Shown in pieces: positions 17,719 through 27,346 of a stretch of 64,000 nt of DNA. A program made the translations under genes and the position numbers. Each line of letters starts with the position of its first letter. Position 1 is the stretch's first letter. The notes beneath the pieces are model-generated. The model saw only the letters and a program-made list of their open reading frames with translations, had not been told where the DNA came from and made no database searches. This stretch comes from UBA5951 sp012269555 (lineage in GTDB: Bacteria; Pseudomonadota; Alphaproteobacteria; Puniceispirillales; Puniceispirillaceae). The stretch lies in NCBI GenBank assembly GCA_038147755.1, contig JAYQTS010000007.1, forward strand, positions 1-64,000, given 5' to 3'.

Positions 17719-19994
17719 ATGTTAACTATGGCACGTCTCGAAGATTATCGGCTGATTACTGGCAAGGGCAAATTTACTGCAAATATAAAACCATCAAAGG
17801 CATTGGTTGTTAAGTTTTTACGCACTCCAATTGCACGTGGGAATATACTTTCCATAGATATTAGTACCGCTAAAACACTACCTGGGGTGGTTTGTATTTT
17901 CACAGCGGAGGATATGGCATCTGATGGCATCACACATATGTTGGATACATCAAACCCAGCGCGTGATGATGGTGGCACTATCGTGAAACCACTAGGCCTA
18001 TCTTAAATAGTTATGAAATCAAACATCTTGGCGAACCTGTTGCAATGGTCATAGCAGAGACAACTGAGCAGGCAGACGACGCTATTGAGGCAATTAATTT
18101 TAATTACAATGATAGTGATAGTGCCTTTTTGAGCGGCAAAGATATTGATAGCCAACCTGTTTGGCCAGAAGCACATGACAATTGCGCCTCTTATCATCAT
18201 GTTGGCGATTTTAGCGAAGTGGAAAAAGCTGAGAAAATCTCTGCCTATCTTATCACAGTGCCAATTCATATTTCAAGAATTACAGCAGTTGCCATGGAGC
18301 CTCGCATAGCTTTGTGCGAGACTACTAAAAAGGGCAAGTCAATTTTTACTACTAGCACTCAAAATCCGTTCGCATTGCGCGCAGAAATAATGCAGACATT
18401 CTCCCTTGAAACATCTGACATTCAAGTAATCGCTCCAGACGTTGGCGGCTCCTTTGGAATGAAAGGAACCCTTTACCGCGAGGATGCAGCGATTATTTGG
18501 GCAAGCCGTAAACTTAAAAGAACCCTTGTTTGGTCTTCTAGTCGTAGTGAGGCATTTATTAGCGACGAGCATGCACGAGCAATGCATGGACAAGCGCGCC
18601 TTGGATTAGATAGTAAAGGAAAATTCACTAGTTTTTCAGTATCGCTTGATATAGATATTGGTGCATATATATCGAAACGTTCCTTTAGTATGCTAAATAA
18701 TTTGGGTGGTATCGCGGGACAATACGTAATACCTTGCATAGCAGCAGAGCTTCGTTTTAGCTACTCCAATACAATGCCAATTTCTCCATATAGAGGTGCC
18801 GGAAGACCAGAGGCAACCTTTATGATAGAAAGCGCAATAGACCAAGCCGCCAGAGTTATAGGAATAGATAGAGCAGAATTGCGTTCTAGAAATTTTATCA
18901 AACCAAATATGATGCCCTACCAAACTAGTTTAATGTTTAATTATGATAGTGGAGATTTTCCAACAATCCTAGAGGAGGCATTATTACTTTCAGATTATCA
19001 TAATTTTGATAAAAGGCGCATTGAGTCACAAAAGAGAGGCAGAATTAGGGGTATTGGGATAGCAACCCACATTGAAGTTGCAGGCGGGCCATTTGGGATG
19101 AAGATAAAGGAATTAGCAAGGCTAAGGGTATCCAAACACGGCATTATTACAATTGCACCTGGAAGCATGTCTGTTGGTCAGGGCCTTGAGACAAGCTTTC
19201 CTGCTATTGTCGCAGATGTACTAAACATTAATGCCGATAAGATACATTATGTTCAAGGTGATACAGATTATCTACCAAGCGGTCGGGGAAGTGGTGGTTC
19301 ATCTGCAACTATTACTGGTGGTTCGGCTGCAATTAATGCTTCTGAAAAGTTGATTAAAGCGGGTAATGAAATCGCTGCCGATGTTCTGAAATGTGATATC
19401 TCAAATATTCATTATGAAAAAGGAAATTTCTACAATCAGAATAATCCGAATAGCTCTCTTGATTGGTCTGAAATCGCGCAATATAGCAATCAACCCGATG
19501 GCATTGATATTTTGGGAGAATTTACTCCTTCTGCGCCGACTTATCCTAATGGATGTCATATTTGTGAAGTAGAAATTGATAGGTCAACTGGAAAATGTTT
19601 TTTGCAGGATTATGTTGCGGTAGAAGATGTTGGAACAGCTTTATTTCCAATTTTGATTGAAGGCCAAATTCTAGGTGGTATCGTGCAAGGCATTAGCCAG
19701 GCGTTAGGGGAATCCCTTATTTATGATGAAACTGGGCAACTATCAACGGGTTCATTTATGGACTATCAAATGCCAATAGCCTCCGATTTTCCAAAGTTTA
19801 GGATTAAAACCTACCCCGTCAAAACCAAGATAAATCCCCTTGGTGCCAAAGGTGTTGGTGAATCTGGAACCGTTGGAGCACTTGCTGCAACATTAAGTGC
19901 TATTCAAGATGCACTGAAGTCCGCGGGAAGTGACGCTGTGGAGATGCCAGCAACTCCCAATAGAATTTGGAAAAAATTAAATAACGGTAAATAA
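17719..19994 (+). CDS. Xanthine dehydrogenase / CO-dehydrogenase-like molybdopterin-binding large subunit, frameshifted
   Basis: Large catalytic subunit of a molybdenum hydroxylase, ~755 residues. The N-terminal a/b-hammerhead domain includes RLEDYRLITGKGKFTANI and HLGEPVAMVIAETTEQADDAI; the Mo-binding domains follow with the GGSFGMKG loop, the active-site PYRGAGRPEA and the C-terminal GVGESGTVGAL containing the catalytic Glu. The RGAGR form is the 'form II' type, not the RCSFR of true CO dehydrogenase, so hydroxylation of an aldehyde or heterocycle is more likely. A shift near 17995 joins two conserved halves. No 2Fe-2S or FAD subunit gene is adjacent, which is unusual. Confidence 0.85.
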
Positions 19995-20011
19995 TCTGTT
20001 CTTTTTTTAAA

Positions 20012-22957
20012 CTAATTTACTAACAGGGATTGGTCCAATAGTTGTGCGACGTGTAATGCTTTTCTGGAGGCTCCGTGTTCAATTTGACATCTACAAGAAG
20101 TGCCATCTGCTATGATAATATCGCTACCTTTGCTTTCCCTTACCTTAGGTAGCAAATTTTCTTCTGCCATAAGCATGGATAGATCATAAGTTGAAGCATC
20201 ATATCCAAACGCACCAGCCATTCCACAGCAACTGCTATCGATTTTTTCAACATCGAGCCCTTCTATCATTCTTAAAACCTCTTCTATTGGCCTTACTACG
20301 TCAAAAGCCTTTTGATGACAATGGCTATGTAAATAGGCTTTTGCGTGTTTTACAAGCTGTAGGTTTGGCTTATCTTTCGCTAATAACTCCTCAAAAGTTA
20401 GTGCCATGCTCGCTATTTGCTTTGCCTGTGTTGTTGGTAATAATGAGGGTAATTCATCTCTGAGCGCCAGCAAGCAAGAGGGCTCTAATCCAACAATCGG
20501 AATTTGTTGCTCCGCGAATGGCGCTAGTGTGGAGATGAGAGTTTGTGCTTTTTGTTTTGCTTGTTTTATCAATCCACCAGATAAATAAGTTCGCCCACAA
20601 CACAGAGGCTTATCATTTGGATTTGTAGGAATAAAAACGTGATATCCAGCGGCCTTCAATACCTTGGCTGCAGACCTTATTATTTCAGGTTCAAAATATC
20701 GGTTAAAAGTATCAACAAACAAAATAACAGGCATCTTGTCATGGGCTTCATCTTGTTTTGGTAAAACTCTTGAAACTTCAATATCTCTGAAATAATCTTT
20801 ACGCCATTGAGGTAACTCACGTTTTGATGTAAAGCCAGTTATTTTCTCTAAAATATAGGAAAATAAGGACCATTTATTTCGTAGATTCAAAAAAAAAGAT
20901 AACCTCGATGCAATAGGAGCATAATCTGGCAAATATCCAATAAGCTTATCTCTAAAGGAAACCCCTTTAGTTGCAGCTCGCATGGCTATTATTTCTAATT
21001 TCATTTTAGCCATATCAACAGATGTTGGACACTCCCTCTTGCAGGCCTTACAAGAAACACAATATTTTAGAGTTTCTTCCATTTCATCGCCAATGAGTGC
21101 ATTCGGGCCTAGTTGACCAGACAAAGCGAGCCGTAGGCTATTTGCTCTGCCTCTTGTAGAGTCTCTCTCCTCTCTAGTAACGCGATAGGATGGGCACATG
21201 ACCCCTCCTTCTAGCTTTCTACAAGCGCCATTATTATTGCACATTTCTATTGCACCTTGCAGACCGCCTGATTTACCAGGCCATGGTGACCAGTCAAATA
21301 TCACTGGCAGATCATCTGCTTGATAACCGGGTGCAAATCGGAATAACGACCTGTCATCCATTTTTGGTGCATCAACAATTTTGTTAGGATTTAAAATTCC
21401 TACAGGATCAAAAAACTGTTTTAATTGAACAAACAAGCTCACCATTTCAGGGCCGAACATCGTCTCGTTGAATTCAGAGCGTAAAATACCATCTCCATGC
21501 TCCCCGGAATGGGAACCACCATATTGCTTTACTAGTTCAAACGCCTCTTCTGGAATGGCTCGCATAGCTTTGACATCATCTGTTTTCTTCATACTTAAAA
21601 CTGGGCGCACATGCAGACATCCGACAGATGCATGCGCATACCATGTTCCAACCGTATCGTATTTTTTAAAAATCTTTGTTAACTTATCTGTGTATTCTGC
21701 AAGGTGTTCAAGTTCAACAGCGCAATCCTCAACAAAAGAGACTGGTTTTGCATCTTGTTTCATCGACATCATGATATTGAGACCAGATTTTCGCATCTCT
21801 GATACTCGTGCTTGCTGGTGTGCATCTTCTACATGTACCACGCCACCTTGCCATTCCTCCGAATTTTCCCATCCAAAGCCTAAATCTGTCATTGCTATTT
21901 GAAGCTTTTTAAGCCTATTTAAATTTTCATCTCTTTCATCTTCTGCAAATTCCACAATCAGTAATGCTTTTGGATTCCCAATAACGACTTCACTGATAAT
22001 TGGCTGGAACATTGGAATTGAACGAGCCAGAGAAAGCATAGTGTCATCAACTAATTCAATAGCAACTGGATTTAATTTGATTAAATGCTGAGTTGCATCC
22101 ATCGCTTTGTAGAAGCTTGGAAAGTGACAAATACCCATTAGTTTCTGCGCAGGCAAAGGTGATAATTTAAGCTTAATGGATGTAAAATAAGAGAGGGTAC
22201 CCTCAGAACCAAGCAGCAAGTGAGCAAAATTTATCCCATCGCCCTGCCTTCCTTCCGGCCTTGCTGACATAGCATCTGGTACTATTGCATCCAGATTATA
22301 ACCGCCAACTCTACGTAGAACTTTTGGAAAACGCTCATCAATAAGATTACTATTATTCTTTCCAAGATTTAGAAGATATTCACGCATCTCATCAGGCATG
22401 ACACTCTCATCTTCAGGGCCAAATGTAACTGCTGTCCCATCTGCGAGAATAGCATTTATTGATAATACATTATCTCTCATAATTCCATATCGTATGGAAC
22501 GCCCACCACAACTATTATTAGCCGTCATACCTCCAATAGTTGCTCTACTAGAAGTAGAAACATCTACAGGAAACCATAACCCATGTGCACGAAGATGCTT
22601 GTTTAAATCGTCTAAAACAATACCAGGTTCAACAACACAACTATTCTCACTCAAATCAACCGAGATTAATTTGTTTAAATATTTAGTATTATCAACAACA
22701 ATAGCTTTGTTAACTGTTTGACCACATTGCGATGTCCCACCGCCACGGGGAAGTATAGCCGTCTTTGTTTTTCTGCAAAACGCAATAAGTTTTACGATAT
22801 CATCTATATTTTTTGGTAACACTACGGCATGGGGCATCATCTGATAAATGGAAGCATCAGTTGCGTATCTACCCCTATCAAATTCACTATCTAGGAATTC
22901 TCCTTCAATCATATTTGCTAATTCATCTATTTGAATAGGGATGTTACCATCTGCCAT
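20012..22957 (-). CDS. FAD-binding and Fe-S-binding 2-hydroxyacid dehydrogenase (GlcD-GlcF type fusion)
   Basis: Long fused flavin/iron-sulfur dehydrogenase of the D-2-hydroxyglutarate/D-lactate/glycolate type. The N-terminal half has an FAD-binding region (ILPRGGGTSQCGQTVNKA; SRATIGGMTANNSCG). Two 4Fe-4S motifs follow (CNNNGACRKLEGGVMCPS, then CVSCKACKRECP), then CCG domains (LCCGRTYLSGG; SSCCGMAGAFG). I start at the ATG at 22957 (MADGNIPIQ), which has AGG ten bases upstream; an in-frame ATG at 23017 adds 20 atypical residues. At ~981 residues it is fully intact. It is divergent from the aminotransferase gene and may oxidise glycolate or a related acid delivered to the quinone pool. Confidence 0.88.
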   Translation of the reverse strand: MADGNIPIQIDELANMIEGEFLDSEFDRGRYATDASIYQMMPHAVVLPKNIDDIVKLIAFCRKTKTAILPRGGGTSQCGQTVNKAIVVDNTKYLNKLISVDLSENSCVVEPGIVLDDLNKHLRAHGLWFPVDVSTSSRATIGGMTANNSCGGRSIRYGIMRDNVLSINAILADGTAVTFGPEDESVMPDEMREYLLNLGKNNSNLIDERFPKVLRRVGGYNLDAIVPDAMSARPEGRQGDGINFAHLLLGSEGTLSYFTSIKLKLSPLPAQKLMGICHFPSFYKAMDATQHLIKLNPVAIELVDDTMLSLARSIPMFQPIISEVVIGNPKALLIVEFAEDERDENLNRLKKLQIAMTDLGFGWENSEEWQGGVVHVEDAHQQARVSEMRKSGLNIMMSMKQDAKPVSFVEDCAVELEHLAEYTDKLTKIFKKYDTVGTWYAHASVGCLHVRPVLSMKKTDDVKAMRAIPEEAFELVKQYGGSHSGEHGDGILRSEFNETMFGPEMVSLFVQLKQFFDPVGILNPNKIVDAPKMDDRSLFRFAPGYQADDLPVIFDWSPWPGKSGGLQGAIEMCNNNGACRKLEGGVMCPSYRVTREERDSTRGRANSLRLALSGQLGPNALIGDEMEETLKYCVSCKACKRECPTSVDMAKMKLEIIAMRAATKGVSFRDKLIGYLPDYAPIASRLSFFLNLRNKWSLFSYILEKITGFTSKRELPQWRKDYFRDIEVSRVLPKQDEAHDKMPVILFVDTFNRYFEPEIIRSAAKVLKAAGYHVFIPTNPNDKPLCCGRTYLSGGLIKQAKQKAQTLISTLAPFAEQQIPIVGLEPSCLLALRDELPSLLPTTQAKQIASMALTFEELLAKDKPNLQLVKHAKAYLHSHCHQKAFDVVRPIEEVLRMIEGLDVEKIDSSCCGMAGAFGYDASTYDLSMLMAEENLLPKVRESKGSDIIIADGTSCRCQIEHGASRKALHVAQLLDQSLLVN

Positions 22958-23080
22958 ATAAAAAAACCTGCGTTTAACATATACAAATCTAATTTCTAGC
23001 TTTAAAATACTCCTCATATTGTTTTTTTCAATCCCAGTTTATTTCATCTTATAAGATAATAAGAAAATTAGGAGCCCATT

Positions 23081-24262
23081 GTGCCAACCCATCAATTTCA
23101 AACAGGTCGTCATTTTCTGCAAATACCCGGTCCGACTAATGTTCCTGACAGAGTGCTTCGGGCGATGGACAAACCAACCATTGACCATCGAGGCCCAGAA
23201 TTCGCTGCTTTAGCTCGAAAATGTCTTAATGGAATAAAGTCAATTTTTAAAACTAGTTCTGACGTTGTAATATTCCCTGCCTCAGGAACAGGCGCATGGG
23301 AAGCCGCTCTTGTGAACACACTTCAAAGCGGTGATCATGTCTTGATGGTAGAAACAGGCCATTTCGCAAGTCTGTGGCGTAACATGGCAAATAAACTTGG
23401 TGTTTTGACTGAGTTTTTAGAAACGGATTGGCGAAGCGGAGCAAGCCCTGAAGAACTTGCTGTACGACTCTCAAAAGATACATCTCATAAAATAAAGGCC
23501 GTATGTGTAGTGCATAATGAGACCTCTACCGGATGCACCTCGCCCATAGCAAAAATCCGCAAAATTATAGATGAGCTTAATCATCCGGCTTTACTTATGG
23601 TAGATACAATTTCTTCTCTAGCCTCTATAGATTATAGGCATGATGAATGGGGAGTGGATGTAACAGTTGCAGGTTCACAAAAAGGACTATTGTTACCACC
23701 AGGTCTCTCCTTTAATGCCCTGTCTCAAAAAGCTCTTGAAATCTCTAAAAAAGGGGGCATGGCTCGCTCCTATTGGGATTGGAACGAACAAATTCAAGCT
23801 AACAAAAGTGGTGCATTTCCATACACTCCTGCCACAAATTTGTTATATGGTTTAGAAGTGGCTATTGAGATGCTGCACGAAGAAGGGTTGGATGCCGTTT
23901 TCGCTCGTCATGACCGTCATGCAAAAACAACACGAGATGCAGTGCAGGCATGGGGACTTGAGGTACTATGTCAAAACCCTGAAAACTATTCTAGCTCTTT
24001 AACAGCAGTTATGCTTCCAGATGGCTATAATGCTGATAAATTTCGAGAAATTGTATTAACAAATTTCAATATGTCGCTTGGAAATGGATTATCTAAACTT
24101 GCTGGAAAAGTTTTCAGAATAGGTCATCTCGGAGATTTCAACGACCTAATGCTACTGGGTACTCTGAGCGGCGTGGAAATGGGGTTATCGTTAGCTGGTA
24201 TTCCTCATCAAAGAGGTGGTGTTGAAACTGCTATGCAAACGTTATCAAAGTATTCAAAATAA
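23081..24262 (+). CDS. sgaA: Serine-glyoxylate aminotransferase (class V)
   Basis: PLP-dependent aminotransferase that converts serine plus glyoxylate to hydroxypyruvate plus glycine. Start GTG at 23081 with AGGAG 6-10 bases upstream. N-terminal IPGPTNVPDRVLRAM and DHRGPEF are characteristic; substrate region FPASGTGAWEAAL; D175 (LLMVDTISSL) and the PLP lysine K201 (VAGSQKGLLLPPGL) are present. The 393-residue length is normal. With glycerate 2-kinase downstream it forms the glyoxylate-to-2-phosphoglycerate arm of a serine-cycle-like or photorespiration-like pathway; the hydroxypyruvate reductase is not in this cluster. Confidence 0.9.
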   Translation: MPTHQFQTGRHFLQIPGPTNVPDRVLRAMDKPTIDHRGPEFAALARKCLNGIKSIFKTSSDVVIFPASGTGAWEAALVNTLQSGDHVLMVETGHFASLWRNMANKLGVLTEFLETDWRSGASPEELAVRLSKDTSHKIKAVCVVHNETSTGCTSPIAKIRKIIDELNHPALLMVDTISSLASIDYRHDEWGVDVTVAGSQKGLLLPPGLSFNALSQKALEISKKGGMARSYWDWNEQIQANKSGAFPYTPATNLLYGLEVAIEMLHEEGLDAVFARHDRHAKTTRDAVQAWGLEVLCQNPENYSSSLTAVMLPDGYNADKFREIVLTNFNMSLGNGLSKLAGKVFRIGHLGDFNDLMLLGTLSGVEMGLSLAGIPHQRGGVETAMQTLSKYSK

Positions 24263-24295
24263 AAGTTTTACATTCATAATGAGGAGTTCGAAATC

Positions 24296-25738
24296 ATGGC
24301 AGAGAGTTTATTGCTTAATTATATTGGTGGTGAATGGGTAGAAGGAATATCAGAAATTTCAAATATCAATCCCTCTGACCTTGGAGATGTGATAGCCAAT
24401 CACGCTCTTGCAGATTCTAATCAAGCTATCCAAGCTATTGATGCGGCGCATGCAGCCCTTTCCAGTTGGAAGAACACAAACCCACAAACAAGGTTCGATA
24501 TTTTGGACAATATTGGACGTATTATTATAACGAGACAGGATGAACTTGGAGAAATTTTAGCCAGGGAAGAAGGAAAAACACTTGCTGAAGCCAAAGGTGA
24601 AGCATTTCGTGCTGGTCAGTTTTTTCAATTTTATGCAGCTGAAGCTTTAAGGCGTACTGGCGAGCAAAATCTTTCAACACGCCCAAATATAGATGTCGAA
24701 ATCGTAAGAGAGCCCATTGGTGTTACAGTCCTTATTACACCATGGAATTTCCCAATTGCCATTCCAGCATGGAAGATTGCACCAGCTCTTGCTCACGGAA
24801 ATACCGTGGTTTTAAAACCTTCAGAGATTACACCGGCGAGTGCTTATCACTTGACTAAAATAATGGAAGAAGCGGGCTTACCAGCTGGTGTCTTTAATTT
24901 GCTGGTCGCGAAAGGTGAAGCCGTGGGTGAAACTTTAGTGTCTCATCCAGCAGTGGCTGGGATTTCGTTTACTGGTTCTGTTCCAACAGGGCGAAAAATA
25001 GCACAAGGTGCTATACAGCATATGAAGAAGATTCAAATGGAAATGGGTGGTAAAAATCCGATGGTGATTATGGAAGATGCTGACTTAGATATCGCGATCC
25101 CTGTCACAATTAACGGTGCCTTCTACCAAACTGGCCAGAGATGCACTGCTTCTTCAAGAGTAATCGTACATGAAAAAATTTACGATGCCTTTGTTGAGCG
25201 TTTTGTTTCAGAAATGGACAAACTTTCTGTTGGACCTGCTCTGGATCCTAAAACACAAATAGGACCAGTCGTCTCAGACACACAACTCAAGTCAAATTTA
25301 TCCTATGTTGAAATAGCACGCAATGAAGGATGTGAAGTAGTTAGCGGCCAGCATTTAGCGGAAAGGAACACTGGTTATTTTCAAAGACCAGGTGTGTTCT
25401 TAAATGCAAACAACAAGATGCGCAGTTCACGAGAAGAAATCTTTGGGCCAGTTGCTTCAATAATAAAAGTTGGTGATTTTGAAGAGGCAGTCGCAACCGC
25501 AAATGACACAGAATTTGGACTTTCATCCGCGATTTGCACCCGATCATTATATTATGCAAGAGAATTCAAACGTTTATCAGAAGCTGGCATGGCAATGGTA
25601 AATTTACCAACTGCTGGCGTTGATTATCATGTACCATTTGGCGGTCGTAAAAACTCATCTTATGGCTCAAGAGAGCAAGGACGTGCTGCGATTGACTTTT
25701 ACACCACAACAAAAACAACATACAGCTTTGCTGGGTAG
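24296..25738 (+). CDS. NAD(P)-dependent aldehyde dehydrogenase (2-oxoglutarate semialdehyde dehydrogenase-like)
   Basis: 480-residue ALDH superfamily enzyme. Visible: N151 in ITPWNFPIA, E249 in QMEMGGKNP, catalytic C283 in YQTGQRCTASS, EEIFGPV near residue 378 and a C-terminal PFGGRKNSSYG. The N-terminus (YIGGEWV) and overall form resemble alpha-ketoglutaric semialdehyde dehydrogenases, though succinate- or glycolaldehyde-type activity is equally possible. GAGGAG ribosome site; 33 bases after the aminotransferase stop, so co-transcribed. Confidence 0.88.
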   Translation: MAESLLLNYIGGEWVEGISEISNINPSDLGDVIANHALADSNQAIQAIDAAHAALSSWKNTNPQTRFDILDNIGRIIITRQDELGEILAREEGKTLAEAKGEAFRAGQFFQFYAAEALRRTGEQNLSTRPNIDVEIVREPIGVTVLITPWNFPIAIPAWKIAPALAHGNTVVLKPSEITPASAYHLTKIMEEAGLPAGVFNLLVAKGEAVGETLVSHPAVAGISFTGSVPTGRKIAQGAIQHMKKIQMEMGGKNPMVIMEDADLDIAIPVTINGAFYQTGQRCTASSRVIVHEKIYDAFVERFVSEMDKLSVGPALDPKTQIGPVVSDTQLKSNLSYVEIARNEGCEVVSGQHLAERNTGYFQRPGVFLNANNKMRSSREEIFGPVASIIKVGDFEEAVATANDTEFGLSSAICTRSLYYAREFKRLSEAGMAMVNLPTAGVDYHVPFGGRKNSSYGSREQGRAAIDFYTTTKTTYSFAG

Positions 25739-25838
25739 AGGTCTATAATTGAAAGGGTAGTGAATTTATCCAATGTTTTATCTTCAACTTAAATACTCAT
25801 AATCAGAGTTAGGTTTTTCAACCAGTCAGGCCTTAAAA

Positions 25839-25849
25839 TAGACTGTCTA
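25839..25849. promoter_or_regulatory. Perfect 11-base palindrome TAGACTGTCTA upstream of glycerate kinase
   Basis: Five-base arms around a central T, located about 130 bases before the glycerate 2-kinase start. It contains the GTCTA core also found at 4475, 6403 and 13644. Candidate operator only. Confidence 0.25.
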
Positions 25850-25975
25850 ACGGGGTCATATGGAGAGGAATCAGATATTTTTTGAATAGTTAAAAAAATG
25901 ACGTGTGATATATTTTAAATCCATTTCGAGTGATGTTACCCATATCTCGAATAAAGAAAAACCTTATTTAATAGT

Positions 25976-27258
25976 GTGGATATGAATCTACAGATAACGC
26001 CTAAACCAATACGCATTCTTCATAAGCTTTATGATCATGCAGTCTCTGTTGCAGATCCTATGCTTACAGTTCCCAGCTACCTTCCAGAAAAACCAAGGGG
26101 TAAAGTAATTGTGGTTGGAGCCGGAAAAGCGAGCGCAAGGATGGCTGAAGCGGTGGAAACTGTTTGGGGTGCCTGTGAGGGTATTATCATAACAAGATAT
26201 GGATATGGAAGGCCAACTAAAGGGATTCAAATCATAGAGGCGTCTCATCCAGTTCCAGACGAAAATGGCGTTATCGCAACAAAAAAAATTTTGGATTTAA
26301 TGAATGACTTGAATGAAAATGACTTCGTTCTTTGTTTGATTTCAGGTGGAGCTTCTGCTCTTCTTTGTGCCCTTCAGATATAATAACATTAGCAGAAAAA
26401 CAGAGTATTAATAATAGTCTTCTAACGAGTGGAGCACCTATTGAAAAAATCAATCTTGTTAGAAAATATCTCAGTAAGGTAAAAGGTGGAAAGTTAGCAG
26501 CTGCTGCATATCCCGCAAAAATGCTAAGCTTAATTTTATCAGACGTTCCGGGAGATGATATTCAATTTATCGGCTCAGGACCTACAGTTGGTGATGAATC
26601 GACTCCTGCAGAGGCACTAAAAATTTTGTCCGATTATAACATTTACTTTCCTTCAGATAAAATTGAAAATTTTAACACCCAGACATCGGTTATTTTACCA
26701 ACAGATATACGTCTCAGTAGGACAACAAATATAATTTTTGCCGCACCCTCTCAATCATTGGAAGCAGCTTCAGAAATGGCATCCGGCGAGTTTGGATTTG
26801 AAGTCATTAATCTTGGAGATAACCTTCAGGGTGAAGCCAAAGAAATTGCCATTAGTCAGGCAAAACAAGCAATTCAAATCCAAGATAATTTATCGAAAAC
26901 ACAGCCACCTGGTCTTTTACTGTCAGGTGGCGAATTAACTGTCACAGCTAGTGGAAATGGTGTTGGGGGACCTAATGCAGAGTTTTGCCTTGCTCTTGCA
27001 ATAGAATTAAAACAGAGACAAGGTATTTTTGGTTTCGCGGCAGATACCGACGGTGTGGACGGAACAGCGGAAATAGCAGGAGCTTTCATAACACCTAATA
27101 CATTAAAAGATGCAGAAAACTCTAGAGTTTCTCCCTTAGAATTATTAAAAGAGAATGACTCTCATAACTTTTTTAAGAAAATTGGTAGCCAAGTTGTCAC
27201 AGGACCTACATTAACAAATGTAAATGACTTCAGAGCAATCCTTATTTATCCTTGCTAA
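25976..27258 (+). CDS. Glycerate 2-kinase (MOFRL family), frameshifted
   Basis: Type-2 glycerate kinase making 2-phosphoglycerate from glycerate. The N-terminal piece has VVGAGKASARMAEAVE and IEASHPVPDENG and FVLCLISGGASALLC; after a frame change near 26375 the chain continues with ITLAEKQSINNSLLTSGAPI, LILSDVPGDD and a C-terminal MOFRL domain (LLSGGELTVTASGNGVGGPNAEF; FAADTDGVDG). Start is GTG at 25976 or ATG at 25982; neither has a clear ribosome site. With the aminotransferase at 23 kb it provides assimilation of glyoxylate and serine carbon into glycolysis. Confidence 0.88.
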
Positions 27259-27346
27259 TGTAAATACAGAGAATAAGTACTATCAGTCGTTGATTATATG
27301 ACTAAGTTCGATGGTTTTACTCAATTTTATAAACTTCAAGCGTTAT

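Noticed and set aside
17719..19994. Aerobic CO dehydrogenase large subunit (coxL)
   Set aside because: The active-site loop is RGAGR rather than RCSFR, and partner subunits are absent.
21468..21902. Plus-strand frame of 144 codons inside the FAD/Fe-S oxidase
   Set aside because: Lies antisense to an intact conserved gene, with no start signal or family match.
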